A DNA stretch of 64,000 nt from JAHEKB01 sp049115575 (lineage in GTDB: Bacteria; Bacteroidota; Bacteroidia; NS11-12g; UBA9320), in contig JAGDZU010000004.1 in NCBI GenBank assembly GCA_049115575.1, positions 558,001 to 622,000 on the forward strand. The letters are read 5' to 3'. The position numbers were made by a program, and so were the translations under genes. The notes under the pieces are model-generated. The model ran no database searches. It saw only the letters and a list, made by a program, of their open reading frames with translations, and had not been told where the DNA came from. Each line of letters opens with the position of its first letter. Position 1 is the first letter of the stretch. Positions 49,854-58,829 of the stretch are shown in pieces.

Positions 49854-51201
49854 AGCGAATCTTTTTGTCTTTGTCCAAGATATAGATTTGTGGTGTGCTT
49901 ATGATATTATAGCTTTTTCTGAAATCATCTTCGCCAAACGCATTTGCTACATTTAGAAAATTGAGTTCTTTCTCTTTGATATAGTCTTTCCAGCCTTGCC
50001 AATCACCCTGAGTGTAAACTGCATATACAGACACCTCTTCGTGGTTTGCACTATCATAGTACTGCTTTATAATTGGCATTTCTTTCTTGCAATGACCGCA
50101 GTTGATATCCCAAAACACCAATACGGTCACGGGAGTAGGCATGGAATGCAAACTATACCTGCGATTGAATGCGGTGTCTGGCATATTCATTTCAGGAGCT
50201 ACCAAATCGCAAAGAGTGGGGCCCATTTTTCTGCTTTGTTCACACATGTCTGCTATTAGACTGGAATCGGCCCAAAATGCTCTTCCCGAGCAATAGTAAT
50301 TATTGGTTATATGGTATAAGGCTTTGTCAAAACACATGTATTTGGATTTCTGAAAATAGGTCAACAGAAAGTGAATCGTATACTTGAATTGTTCAGAGCT
50401 CCCTTCTTTCTCCATTCGATTAATCAATTCATCTGCCATGGCAATGGAAGTATCTGGAACAGGAGGAACATAATTGTCGAAATACTCTTTGAGTTTTCTA
50501 TGAAAGATAGGAGTTCTAACTAAGCCGTCTTCTCCATTGTCTATATTATCCCAAAAATGTTTCCTGAGGTACATATAGCCTCTTATTCTCTTAAGAGAGT
50601 CTGTCATTTCCACTGGAGGTTCCGTAATGGTGATTTCTCTCATTGCCTTATAGACCTTAGCAATAAATGTAGCCGGATTTTCATCAACTATTTTTTGTCT
50701 AAATATCTTTACTTCTTCACCAATTTCAGATAATTCCTTCTGCAATTTTTTCTTGGTTTTATCGTCCTCAGCACTTTCTATAGCTTCTCGAATACCTGCT
50801 GCTTCCATACCTTTTTCTGCAGCAAACTTGTTGAAACCATAAAACAGCTTATTCTCAATTGAGCCCTTTGTAACTAATTTATCCGGTTCTAAGAGTGTAT
50901 CAGTTTCAAAACCATAAGTATTTTGATTTTCATATGCAGAGATAACCACTTCAAAATACCTTCTGTCTGGAAGGACAATCAAGTAGATGCCTGATTCTAA
51001 GGGATTCTCTCCCTTAAAATGAAATTCCCCATTGACGCATTCGGAAGTATCTCTTATGTACTGTTTATCTCCAAAGTGGTTAGCCAGCAATAGCTCTTCA
51101 TCACAACTCAAACCGTTTACTTTAACAGAAATATCGTAGCCTTGAGCAGACAGCTGAGAAAATGAAAGAATGCCAATTATCAGTAAAATGATCTTATTCA
51201 T
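49780..51201 (-). CDS. Secreted thioredoxin-like (TlpA/DUF5106-type) protein
   Basis: A 473-residue exported protein with signal peptide (1-19), an N-terminal beta domain of the DUF4369 kind (about 22-115: VKVNGLSCDEELLLANHFG), a helical middle (about 130-300) and a C-terminal thioredoxin-fold domain with CxxC in FWDINCGHCKKEMP (near residue 370) and STPQIYILDKD (cis-Pro). It would act in periplasmic disulfide exchange or cytochrome maturation-like redox work. Its 3' end overlaps the convergent barrel gene by 74 nt. Confidence 0.85.
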   Translation of the reverse strand: MNKIILLIIGILSFSQLSAQGYDISVKVNGLSCDEELLLANHFGDKQYIRDTSECVNGEFHFKGENPLESGIYLIVLPDRRYFEVVISAYENQNTYGFETDTLLEPDKLVTKGSIENKLFYGFNKFAAEKGMEAAGIREAIESAEDDKTKKKLQKELSEIGEEVKIFRQKIVDENPATFIAKVYKAMREITITEPPVEMTDSLKRIRGYMYLRKHFWDNIDNGEDGLVRTPIFHRKLKEYFDNYVPPVPDTSIAMADELINRMEKEGSSEQFKYTIHFLLTYFQKSKYMCFDKALYHITNNYYCSGRAFWADSSLIADMCEQSRKMGPTLCDLVAPEMNMPDTAFNRRYSLHSMPTPVTVLVFWDINCGHCKKEMPIIKQYYDSANHEEVSVYAVYTQGDWQGWKDYIKEKELNFLNVANAFGEDDFRKSYNIISTPQIYILDKDKKIRFKKIAAKDIHSTVQHLLDEEAEVQ

Positions 51202-51285
51202 ATAGATTATTCAATAGGTGCACAAAAATAGTTGATACCTTTAGTTATAAATTCGTTGCACGTCAAAGAGTTAAATTCAAGAATT

Positions 51286-51627
51286 ATGCCTAATAAGAAC
51301 GAATCATTCTTCGAAATGGTTTACGAAGTGGTAAGACTTATTCCAGAAGGTCGGGTCGCCTCATATGGATCCATTGCTCAATACCTTGGAATGAAAAGGT
51401 CTGCACGTATGGTTGGCTGGGCCATGAACAATGCTCATCAAGTGTTTCCTTCAGTTCCTGCGCATCGAGTTGTTAACCGTATGGGTATGTTAAGCGGGAA
51501 AGCTCACTTTGGAAATGAAGGTCAAATGAAATCACTATTGGAGAAAGAAGGAATCACCATTGTAGACGATCAAGTACAAGAGTTTGATAAAGTCTTTTGG
51601 GATCCCAATCAGGAGTTAAAGATTTAA
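51286..51627 (+). CDS. Alkyltransferase-like protein (Atl), Ala variant
   Basis: A 113-residue MGMT-fold protein from ATG 51286 (MPNKNESFFE); the frame is open to 51232 without family sequence. YEVVRLIPEGRVASYGSIA and RMVGWAMNNA form the DNA-binding helix-turn-helix with the Arg finger. The methyl-acceptor Cys of MGMT (PCHR) is Ala here: PAHR at 58-61. Such proteins cannot dealkylate; they flip and hold O6-alkylguanine and pass it to nucleotide excision repair. uvrB is in this window but not adjacent. The stop overlaps that of ybaB by 12 nt. Confidence 0.88.
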   Translation: MPNKNESFFEMVYEVVRLIPEGRVASYGSIAQYLGMKRSARMVGWAMNNAHQVFPSVPAHRVVNRMGMLSGKAHFGNEGQMKSLLEKEGITIVDDQVQEFDKVFWDPNQELKI

Positions 51628-51912
51628 CCCAGGGATATTTGGCAATATGCTAGACATCTGAGTTCTAGCTTCAATATCTGCTTTCGAAATAGCTTCATTT
51701 ACCGCTTCAACTATCATCTGTTCCACCTCTGCTTGTTCACGGATTTTGTAGATGCTTTCATTTACGTTTATTGCGCTGAACTCTTTGTTTCCATTACAAA
51801 CAGCCTTAACCATTCCGTTCAATGATTCACCTTCAAAGCTCATAGAAGCCAATGAGTTTTTGAATTCCTCCGCCTTCTTTTGAGCTTCCTTTATCTTATT
51901 CATTCCAAACAT
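51616..51912 (-). CDS. YbaB/EbfC-family nucleoid-associated protein
   Basis: A 98-residue protein beginning MFGMNKIKEAQKKAEEFKN, with a central VKAVCNGNKEFSAINVNES strand region and a C-terminal IVEAVNEAISKADIEARTQM helix. These match YbaB/EbfC, small dimeric DNA-binding proteins often linked to dnaX and recR; neither is adjacent here. The 182 bases upstream hold only the PKD gene's terminator. Confidence 0.85.
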   Translation of the reverse strand: MFGMNKIKEAQKKAEEFKNSLASMSFEGESLNGMVKAVCNGNKEFSAINVNESIYKIREQAEVEQMIVEAVNEAISKADIEARTQMSSILPNIPGLNL

Positions 51913-52041
51913 ATCTGTAATTGATTTTCAAGTATAACACCAAATACGGCTGACATTAATATGATATTCGATTCAGTCGTATTTATTAGATTCATATGAC
52001 ACAAATTGTTGGCTATCATACTTATTCCCAACGACATGTAC

Positions 52042-52073
52042 TAAAAAAAGAGGAGCCCTTGCAGGCCCCTCTT
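52042..52073 (-). terminator. Terminator of the PKD-repeat gene
   Basis: A stem of AAGAGGxGCC against GGCCCCTCTT (52048-52073, one mismatch) is followed on the minus strand by TTTTTTTAG. It lies about 20 nt past the stop codon at 52095. Confidence 0.8.
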
Positions 52074-52094
52074 ACATCTAAAGCATTAGTCATA

Positions 52095-53738
52095 TTAAGA
52101 TTCTTTGATGAATTTTAACACTTTGACTGTACCGTCATCAGCGTACACATGGGCATAGTAAAATCCTTTTGTCAAAATGGATATGTCAATACTATTCAAG
52201 TCTTCATCAACTTCAAGAGCCAAGCTTCCGTCCGCGCCATAAATCTTCACTTTCGTTAGACTCTTGTCATCTGAACTCACGTCAATCTTACCTATAGCAG
52301 GTACAGGTGATACAGATGCTTTCCACTCAGGTTTTAAATCTTCTCTTGGCTTATCCAAGTCTGTAGTTTCATCAGCGATTTGCTCATCAAGTTTGTTAGC
52401 TTTTCTCACACCAACATATATTTTAGTTCTCACTACAATTCTGCAATCCGCATTTTTATCCGCAACTACAAGAGTTACTAAATAAACACCCTTCTTGGCA
52501 TATTTGTGTCTAATTGCTTTACCGCTACCTTTGGTTCCGTCACCAAAATCCCAGCTGTAAGTTGCATCCTTAGACGCATTAGATCTTGCTTTGAACAATA
52601 CCTTGTTAAAGCTTTGGCGAGTTTTTATCTCCGCTTTAAGGTTACATGGTTTTTCAATTTTAATTCTCTTACATACACAAACCTTACATTTTGTTTTAGG
52701 ATTGAATACAATTAAACAAACCTCATAAGTACCTGGTCTTGCGTATTTATGCTTTTGTACTCTACCAGTTGCGTCATGTCCATCACCAAATGTCCAGAAG
52801 AAATGTACGTCTTTCTCATTGGCCTTGGCCTCTAAATAAATCTTGTTATCCTTAATTTTGAAGTCAAAATCAGCTCTTAATTCACAGTGATTTTCCTTCT
52901 TTACAACAACACGTTCACATATTTCAACTTTACAAATTTCGTTTGAATTTGTACTCTTACCATATACAGTCAAGCATACTTTGTACACTCCTGGTTTCTT
53001 GTAGGAATGCTTAATCTCATCACCATAAAGCGTGGTTCCATCACCCATATCCCAGACAAAACGAGCAGGATCTTGGTTGGCTTTTGCCATGAACTTGAAG
53101 TCTTTACCATCTTGTCTATAGATGAATTTTGCCTCTAAGTCGCAATCTTTCTTGATTCTGATTTTCTTACAAACTTTGGTGATACACCCATGCAAAGTAT
53201 CTTTAACAATAAAGCAGATTTCATACTCTCCTGCTCTGTTATAAGTATGCTTAATTGGGTTTCCTCTTTTAACCGTACCATCGCCTAAATCATACCCATA
53301 AGCGGCATGATTACTATTTGAAGTACCTATTAGTTTAACTGTTTTGCCATCTATCCTTACATCAAACTTTGCTTCTAGCCTACTACAGTCTACTATAGTA
53401 ATAGCTTTACAAACTTCTGTAGTACATCTTTTATTAGTTGTGCTGTCAAAAGCAATTGCCTTTAAGCAAACTTTATATGTACCGGCTGTTTTGAATTGGT
53501 GTTTAATTGCACTGCCTCTATAAGCAGATCCATCGCTGATAGTCCAACCAAAAGCCACAGGCTTCTTGTTTGACCTAGCATGAAAAACGGCAGTTTTGGT
53601 GTTCTGATCTATCTTAACATCAAAATCTGCTTTGCAATTAGTGGATTGTCCCATGGCTGGGATCATCATGATTAATAATAACTGAAGTAGAAGCGCTTTA
53701 CCTAGTAAACCAGTCTTCAATAAGTTTAATTGATTCAT
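52095..53738 (-). CDS. T9SS-exported protein with five Cys-rich PKD repeats
   Basis: The start ATG 53738 (MNQLNLLKTGLLGKALLLQ) gives a signal peptide to about residue 31 (AMGQ); the frame continues to 53792 but without a signal. Five PKD domains follow, each with a WxxGDG-type motif: WTISDGSAYRG, YDLGDGTVKRG, WDMGDGTTLYG, WTFGDGHDATG, WDFGDGTKGSG. The first four end in YxVC/YEIC strands and share Cys positions at domain starts and ends, suggesting disulfides. A T9SS type A sorting domain closes it (ASVSPVPAIGKIDVSS, ending LKFIKES). Probably a surface adhesin or structural protein. Confidence 0.85.
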   Translation of the reverse strand: MNQLNLLKTGLLGKALLLQLLLIMMIPAMGQSTNCKADFDVKIDQNTKTAVFHARSNKKPVAFGWTISDGSAYRGSAIKHQFKTAGTYKVCLKAIAFDSTTNKRCTTEVCKAITIVDCSRLEAKFDVRIDGKTVKLIGTSNSNHAAYGYDLGDGTVKRGNPIKHTYNRAGEYEICFIVKDTLHGCITKVCKKIRIKKDCDLEAKFIYRQDGKDFKFMAKANQDPARFVWDMGDGTTLYGDEIKHSYKKPGVYKVCLTVYGKSTNSNEICKVEICERVVVKKENHCELRADFDFKIKDNKIYLEAKANEKDVHFFWTFGDGHDATGRVQKHKYARPGTYEVCLIVFNPKTKCKVCVCKRIKIEKPCNLKAEIKTRQSFNKVLFKARSNASKDATYSWDFGDGTKGSGKAIRHKYAKKGVYLVTLVVADKNADCRIVVRTKIYVGVRKANKLDEQIADETTDLDKPREDLKPEWKASVSPVPAIGKIDVSSDDKSLTKVKIYGADGSLALEVDEDLNSIDISILTKGFYYAHVYADDGTVKVLKFIKES

Positions 53739-53838
53739 AGCATTTTGTTTTCTTACCCTTTTGGTCTGGTCAAAGACACAATGGTTGCACATGAATCAAT
53801 AAATAAATTGTAACTCCTTGAATATCTGGGTGTTTTGA

Positions 53839-54825
53839 TTATTTTTTTCGCTCAATCACATAGTTGATTAAGCTATTAATGTACTCCACAGAAGAGGAAA
53901 CATCAAGAGAATGAAGGGTTTCAACCGCTTTTTCTTTGTACTCGTGCATTCTGAGTGTAGCATACTCCATACCTCCATTGTCCATGACAAAGGCAATTAC
54001 CGACTGAATTTCCTTTTTGCTCTTCTTAGGTTTTTTAATAAGCCTTATAATCTTTCTGCTTTCACTTTTAGATACTTGGCTTAAAGCATGAATTAATGGC
54101 AGCGTCATCTTCTTTTCAACTATATCAATTCCAGTTGGCTTACCTATGTTGTTATCTCCATAATCGAATAGGTCATCCTTAATTTGAAATGCGATGCCAA
54201 TGTCCATGCCCATTTCCATCACCTTGTCTATCTGTTCCTGATTATCACAGGTACTATCTGCACCAATTCCACAGCAACTGGCTAAAAGTGACGCCGTCTT
54301 TTTAGATATAATTTCAAAATAAACTTCTTCAGTAATATCAAGTCTTCGCGCCTTTTCCATTTGTAAAAGTTCCCCTTCACTCATTTGCTCAACTGCGCTA
54401 GAAAGAATTTCTAAACTTTGATAATCTTTGTTTCTCAGTGATAATAGTAATCCTTTAGAAAGCAGATAATCTCCAACAAGCACAGCAATCTTGTTTTTCC
54501 ATAGTGCGTTAATGGAGAAGAATCCTCTTCTGAGATTTGCATCATCAACAACGTCATCATGAACTAGAGTAGCTGTATGTAATAATTCCACCAAAGCAGC
54601 CCCCCTATAGGTAGCCTCATTAATCTCACCAAACAGTTTAGCGCAGTGAAGAACCAAGAGAGGTCTCATTTGCTTCCCCTTTCGTTTCACTATGTAATTC
54701 ATTACTGTATCTAGTAAGGGTACTTTGCTTCTCATACTGTCTCTGAACTTGTTCTCAAAGATTTTGAGCTCTTCTTCTATTGGAGATTTTATGAAATCTA
54801 AGGCTTTGGCCATCAGAGCATGCAA
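53839..54825 (-). CDS. Polyprenyl diphosphate synthase
   Basis: A 328-residue trans-isoprenyl diphosphate synthase that builds the chain for quinone or related lipids. First Asp-rich motif LVHDDVVDDANLRRG with DDxxD at 90-94; second KDDLFDYGDN. GKQMRPLLVLHCAKL and the KTASLLASCCGIGA block also fit. The size and lack of residues around the chain-length-determining position that I can judge leave product length open (C35-C50 type is likely). ATG 54825 and ATG 54813 (MAKALDFIK) are both possible starts. Confidence 0.92.
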   Translation of the reverse strand: MHALMAKALDFIKSPIEEELKIFENKFRDSMRSKVPLLDTVMNYIVKRKGKQMRPLLVLHCAKLFGEINEATYRGAALVELLHTATLVHDDVVDDANLRRGFFSINALWKNKIAVLVGDYLLSKGLLLSLRNKDYQSLEILSSAVEQMSEGELLQMEKARRLDITEEVYFEIISKKTASLLASCCGIGADSTCDNQEQIDKVMEMGMDIGIAFQIKDDLFDYGDNNIGKPTGIDIVEKKMTLPLIHALSQVSKSESRKIIRLIKKPKKSKKEIQSVIAFVMDNGGMEYATLRMHEYKEKAVETLHSLDVSSSVEYINSLINYVIERKK

Positions 54826-54847
54826 ATTACGCTTCGCCTATGGTTAA

Positions 54848-54880
54848 ACAAAAAAAGGAGAGCAATTGCTCTCCTTTTTT
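54848..54880. terminator. Terminator of the ExbB/ExbD operon
   Basis: A perfect palindrome GGAGAGCAATTGCTCTCC (54857-54874) is flanked by an A-run on the left and TTTTTT on the right. On the minus strand it terminates transcription after the second exbD gene (stop at 54899), before the polyprenyl synthase start at 54825. Confidence 0.85.
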
Positions 54881-54898
54881 CTGTAGGGTATTTTCTTA

Positions 54899-55363
54899 TT
54901 ATTCTTCTACAATTTTTTTGGAAGCTGTATAACTCAACTTCAAAGCATTTACCTCTCTTAGTTCTTGCTTGATATCTTGAATAATTCCCATTTTCACAAC
55001 CTTATCTGCCTTAAGAGATGTGGTCATAAATGGAATTTCTTTTTCATCCTTTTTAGAGTTTTGTAAAGTAATATACTCTTGAATTTGGTTTACATCTGCA
55101 AAGGCATCATCTAATTGTATACGAGGAGTTGTTCCAGACCTAATGTCTAAAGGAGGGCCAACAAAAATGTAATGCAACCTTGATTTCTTTTCAAGCTTCT
55201 CTACTTCTGTTGCTTGTGGAAGTTGAGTTCTAACTTTCATTTCCTTGTCACGCATTTTGGTAGCAACCATAAAGAAGAACAACAGCATAAATACAATATC
55301 CGGTAAGGATGATGTATTAATATGAGGTGTGCCCCCGCCCTGTTTTTTCTTAAATTTTGACAT
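54899..55363 (-). CDS. ExbD/TolR-family biopolymer transporter (second)
   Basis: A 154-residue protein with a short cytosolic start, a single membrane helix carrying the proton-channel region (SLPDIVFMLLFFFMVATKM, about 18-36; the Asp at 21 is the expected essential Asp), and a periplasmic domain. It partners ExbB to energise TonB-type transport. Gly/Gln-rich start KKKQGGGTPHI. Its ATG overlaps the first exbD stop by one base. Confidence 0.9.
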   Translation of the reverse strand: MSKFKKKQGGGTPHINTSSLPDIVFMLLFFFMVATKMRDKEMKVRTQLPQATEVEKLEKKSRLHYIFVGPPLDIRSGTTPRIQLDDAFADVNQIQEYITLQNSKKDEKEIPFMTTSLKADKVVKMGIIQDIKQELREVNALKLSYTASKKIVEE

Positions 55364-55908
55364 TACTCTCCTCCTGCATTAACTGGTTCCGCTTCTGATA
55401 ATTTCTTAGGATACTTTTCTTTAACTTCATCAATTTGAGCCGTTGTCCTCAGTTTTTTGAATTCCAAGCCAAATTTCTGCATAGCATAATCATCCCTCAC
55501 CTGCTTATATGCTGCTTCCAGTTCGTTATATACACTTAGATACATATCGTAAGATGTACCTCTATCATTCTTTAATGAAACAATTGCAGAAGTTGAAGTA
55601 GTGGAAAGGTTAGGATCTTTGCCCTCATTAGTCAAGTGATCGATTGTTTTTTGTTTCAATTGATCCACTCTCAAAAGCCGACCTTCAACCAGTAACTGAT
55701 CTTTGGCATTTACCAAGACCTCTAAAACTTCCTTCTTACGTTGTTTTGATTCCTCAGGTGGCTCATCAGTAATTGGAGGTAACTGAACTTGAATACCTGT
55801 TGGAATATCCATAGTAGTTGTAACCAGGAAAAACACCAATAGTAAGAAGGCAATGTCTGCCATCGAACCTGCATTTATTTCTGGTATACCTCTTTTCTTT
55901 CTGGCCAT
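55363..55908 (-). CDS. ExbD/TolR-family biopolymer transporter (first)
   Basis: A 181-residue ExbD: basic start MARKKRGIPEINAGSMADIAF, membrane helix with the conserved Asp (about 18) and LLLVFFLVTTTMD, then a periplasmic domain of about 140 residues with QVQLPPITDE. Paired ExbD genes are the norm in Bacteroidota. One nt separates it from the preceding membrane-protein gene. Confidence 0.92.
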   Translation of the reverse strand: MARKKRGIPEINAGSMADIAFLLLVFFLVTTTMDIPTGIQVQLPPITDEPPEESKQRKKEVLEVLVNAKDQLLVEGRLLRVDQLKQKTIDHLTNEGKDPNLSTTSTSAIVSLKNDRGTSYDMYLSVYNELEAAYKQVRDDYAMQKFGLEFKKLRTTAQIDEVKEKYPKKLSEAEPVNAGGE

Positions 55909-55909
55909 C

Positions 55910-56332
55910 TTATCTCTTTATTGCTGCAGAAATTTCGGATGCAATGATTGCTAAGAATGCTAATATCCCTAAACCATACATTACATATAATTCTGCATCT
56001 ATTCTTTTTGATTCGCCCACGGTTGTTACTCCATAGTCATAATAACTTTCCAAAACTTGTCCCCCACCAGCAGAATAGCCAATAAGCGCAAGTACTCCGA
56101 AAATCACCAATCCAATTAAAACCCTAAGACCAGCTTTAGGATGGTGTATTAGATTAGAAGCTGATGCAACCAGAACTCCAGCCGCAGCTACAATCATAAG
56201 GACAACACCAAGCGTCAAGCCAATATTAGCACCTGACTCACTGCCATTGTCTCCCCAGATTAAATACATTATTCCGTACAGGATCATTACGACCACTATA
56301 GAAAAGAATGCAATTTTTACTATTCTTCCCAT
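55910..56332 (-). CDS. Small four-helix membrane protein of the Exb operon
   Basis: A 140-residue protein with four predicted membrane helices (about 5-23, 34-56, 70-90 and 112-135; VKIAFFSIVVVMILYGIMYL, then LTLGVVLMIVAAAGVLVASA). No family recognised. It lies between exbB (4 nt upstream) and exbD (1 nt downstream), a position that suggests a component or assembly factor of the same energy-coupling complex. I recall similar genes in other Bacteroidota exb clusters, but their role is not established. Confidence 0.7.
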   Translation of the reverse strand: MGRIVKIAFFSIVVVMILYGIMYLIWGDNGSESGANIGLTLGVVLMIVAAAGVLVASASNLIHHPKAGLRVLIGLVIFGVLALIGYSAGGGQVLESYYDYGVTTVGESKRIDAELYVMYGLGILAFLAIIASEISAAIKR

Positions 56333-56336
56333 AGGA

Positions 56337-57173
56337 TTATGCCTTAACTACTTTGTTTCTAACCAATATATCTACCAATGCTATTGAAGCATCTTCCATT
56401 TTATTCACCGTGCTATCCACCTTAGTAACAATATAGTTGTAGAATATCTGCAAAATGATTGCTACGATAAGACCCGCAACTGTTGTTAATAATGCCACAC
56501 TAATACCATCAGCAACTACACCAGGAGAAATATCACCTGCCTTCTTAATCGCATCAAATGCTTCAATCATACCTATTACAGTTCCCAAGAAACCAAGCAT
56601 TGGTGCAAGTGCAATAAATAATGACAGCCACACTAAGCCCTTTTCCAGTTGACCCATTTGAACTGATCCGTAATTAACAACGGCCTTTTCAACCACGTCA
56701 ATTGAACCTTGATCTGTTCGGTCCAGCCCTTGATAGAATATGCTTGCTACTGGTCCTCTTGTATTTCTACAGATTTCCTTAGCTCCTTCTACATTTCCAG
56801 CAGAAATAGCTGCATCAATCTCAGCCACAAACTTGTCTGTGTTGATAGACATGTAGAATAAAGAGATGATTCTCTCAATAGCTATAGCAAGTCCAAGAAT
56901 TAAACACATTAAAGGAAGTGACATAAATAAAGGCCCACCTTCAATAAACTTCTGTTTAATTGCTTGGTAACCCGATTCTTCTACTTCTTCTTCCTCTACA
57001 GCTTCTACTTCTTCCTCTGTCGCTTCATCTGCTTCTGCGGATTCCGTTGTTGCAGTATCTTCTGCTACTTCTTCTGTTGCTTCCTCTGCTGCTGGATCTT
57101 CCTGCGCGAAAACGGTTTGTACGTTAATTGCCAATAGGCAAAGTAACATAAGTAAGCTTGTGAATTTTTTCAT
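56337..57173 (-). CDS. MotA/TolQ/ExbB-family proton channel with periplasmic acidic extension
   Basis: A 278-residue ExbB-like protein. It begins with a signal-peptide-like segment (1-23, VFAQ) and a very acidic stretch (about 24-66, mostly Glu, Ala, Thr), then the usual three-helix ExbB core: LFMSLPLMCLILGLAIAIERI, KGLVWLSLFIALAPMLGFLGTV and ISVALLTTVAGLIVAIILQI, with GTVIGMIEAFDAI. The channel uses the proton gradient to drive TonB. Leads the four-gene operon; strong promoter at 57206-57235. Confidence 0.92.
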   Translation of the reverse strand: MKKFTSLLMLLCLLAINVQTVFAQEDPAAEEATEEVAEDTATTESAEADEATEEEVEAVEEEEVEESGYQAIKQKFIEGGPLFMSLPLMCLILGLAIAIERIISLFYMSINTDKFVAEIDAAISAGNVEGAKEICRNTRGPVASIFYQGLDRTDQGSIDVVEKAVVNYGSVQMGQLEKGLVWLSLFIALAPMLGFLGTVIGMIEAFDAIKKAGDISPGVVADGISVALLTTVAGLIVAIILQIFYNYIVTKVDSTVNKMEDASIALVDILVRNKVVKA

Positions 57174-57205
57174 CGTTTATTATAAAATTATTGACGTATT
57201 GCGGA

Positions 57206-57235
57206 CAAAAATAGAAAAAATTAGTGTCCATCAAA
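57206..57235 (-). promoter_or_regulatory. Promoter of the ExbB/ExbD operon
   Basis: On the minus strand TTTG (57232-57235), 18 nt, then TATTTTTG (57206-57213). Both boxes and spacing match the Bacteroidota consensus. Leader to ATG 57173 is about 27 nt. Confidence 0.7.
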
Positions 57236-57358
57236 GGTCATCCGACAATTTAACGCGTATTTAATGTTGCCTTATTTCACTAACTGCGAAAGCTTTGGTT
57301 TAGCGTAAAAGTTGAATAGCAATATAAAAACAGCCATTTTCGCTTTACCAAAGGAACT

Positions 57359-58711
57359 ATGGCCAAGACAAAAACAGTCTATACCTGCTCTAATTGTGGA
57401 GCCAACTACGCACAAATGATAGGCAAATGTTTTTCATGTGGGTCTTTCAATACAATCAATGAAGAAAAAATAACTAAGTCTTCAAATGCCGTAACGAGAG
57501 ATCAGATAGAAGGACACATTACTCCAATAAGGAGCGTTGACTCTCAGGAAGTTGCAAGGATTTCAGTGCCTGGTCAAGAATTGAATCGAGTTCTAGGTGG
57601 AGGTTTGGTTCCAGGCTCAGTAATTCTTTTAGGTGGTGAGCCGGGAATAGGGAAATCAACCCTTCTTCTTCAGACGGCATTGAGAATGAACCAGCCTGTG
57701 ATCTATGTAAGTGGAGAGGAGAGCTTGAATCAAATCAAAATGCGAGGAGATAGAATTGGGATCAAGAATGATGATTGTCTGCTGCTAAATGAAACTTGTG
57801 TGGAATCAATTATTAATCACTTAAAAAAAATTAAACCCGCATTTGCCATTATTGATTCAATTCAGACTTTGTACTCCAAGTATTTAGAATCTACCCCTGG
57901 AACAGTTTCTCAAATCAGAGAAACAAGTGCATTGTTAATCCAAATGGCTAAACAACACCATATCCCATTATTCCTAGTAGGTCATATCACCAAAGATGGT
58001 CAGTTAGCCGGTCCAAAGCTATTAGAGCATATGGTGGATACAGTTTTACAATTTGAAGGGGAGACTCAATATGCATATCGTTTGTTGAGAACCTTGAAAA
58101 ACAGATTTGGCAGTTCTATGGAGCTCGGTATTTATGAAATGAATTCAAATGGAATGCGAGAAGTATTAAACCCATCTGAACTTCTAATTACTGATCGCAA
58201 AGAGAATTTGTCTGGCATTAGTGTTTTGGCCTCTATTGAAGGAAACAGACCTCTTATGGTTGAAACCCAAGCTTTGGTTAGCCCAGCAGTATATGGCACT
58301 CCACAAAGAAATTCAAATGGGTTTGACTTGAAACGCCTAAATATGATTTTGGCCATACTTGAAAAACGCGCTGCAATGCAGATGGGGTTAAATGATGTCT
58401 TTGTAAATATTGCAGGTGGTCTTAAGATTGCAGACCCGGGTGCTGACTTAGCTCTGGCAGCCTCAATTTGTTCATCTTTTACAAGTATTGCGGTACCTGC
58501 TAAAATGGTTTTTGCCGCAGAATTGGGATTGAGCGGGGAGCTAAGGGGTGTAAACAGGCTTGAACAGAGGCTAAAAGAGGCCGAAAAGTTGGGATATACT
58601 CATGCAATGGTCTCAGATCAGGTGGATTTAGACAAGACTCAGTATAAAATCAAGTTAATTCAACAGGATAATATTAGAAAATGCATTGATATGCTCTTTA
58701 GTGCTAAGTAA
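57359..58711 (+). CDS. radA: DNA repair protein RadA
   Basis: A 450-residue RecA-related helicase that extends D-loops during recombination. It shows an N-terminal zinc finger (CSNCGANYAQMIGKCFSCG, about 9-28), Walker A GGEPGIGKSTLL near 98, the RadA-specific KNRFGS motif (about 242-247), and a C-terminal Lon-protease-like domain (about 290-450; VFVNIAGGLKIADPGADLA). Size and motif order are normal. Monocistronic, divergent from the Exb operon. Confidence 0.96.
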   Translation: MAKTKTVYTCSNCGANYAQMIGKCFSCGSFNTINEEKITKSSNAVTRDQIEGHITPIRSVDSQEVARISVPGQELNRVLGGGLVPGSVILLGGEPGIGKSTLLLQTALRMNQPVIYVSGEESLNQIKMRGDRIGIKNDDCLLLNETCVESIINHLKKIKPAFAIIDSIQTLYSKYLESTPGTVSQIRETSALLIQMAKQHHIPLFLVGHITKDGQLAGPKLLEHMVDTVLQFEGETQYAYRLLRTLKNRFGSSMELGIYEMNSNGMREVLNPSELLITDRKENLSGISVLASIEGNRPLMVETQALVSPAVYGTPQRNSNGFDLKRLNMILAILEKRAAMQMGLNDVFVNIAGGLKIADPGADLALAASICSSFTSIAVPAKMVFAAELGLSGELRGVNRLEQRLKEAEKLGYTHAMVSDQVDLDKTQYKIKLIQQDNIRKCIDMLFSAK

Positions 58712-58770
58712 TTGTATATCAAGCTGCACATAGCTAAATTCTAAGCTGTTATTGTGGGTAAAAACCACAG

Positions 58771-58778
58771 TTTATTTG
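58771..58778 (+). promoter_or_regulatory. Possible -7 box of the ECF sigma gene
   Basis: TTTATTTG is one mismatch from TAnnTTTG, with TTG at 58752-58754 16 nt upstream. An inverted repeat TGTGG-N7-CCACA (58753-58769) lies between the boxes and could be a regulator site or a weak end of radA. A second inverted repeat, ATCCCA-N9-TGGGAT (58811-58831), covers the sigma start codon. Confidence 0.3.
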
Positions 58779-58829
58779 TAAATCTTCCCTTTCCTTTAAA
58801 AAATATTTCAATCCCATGCAACCATTGGG

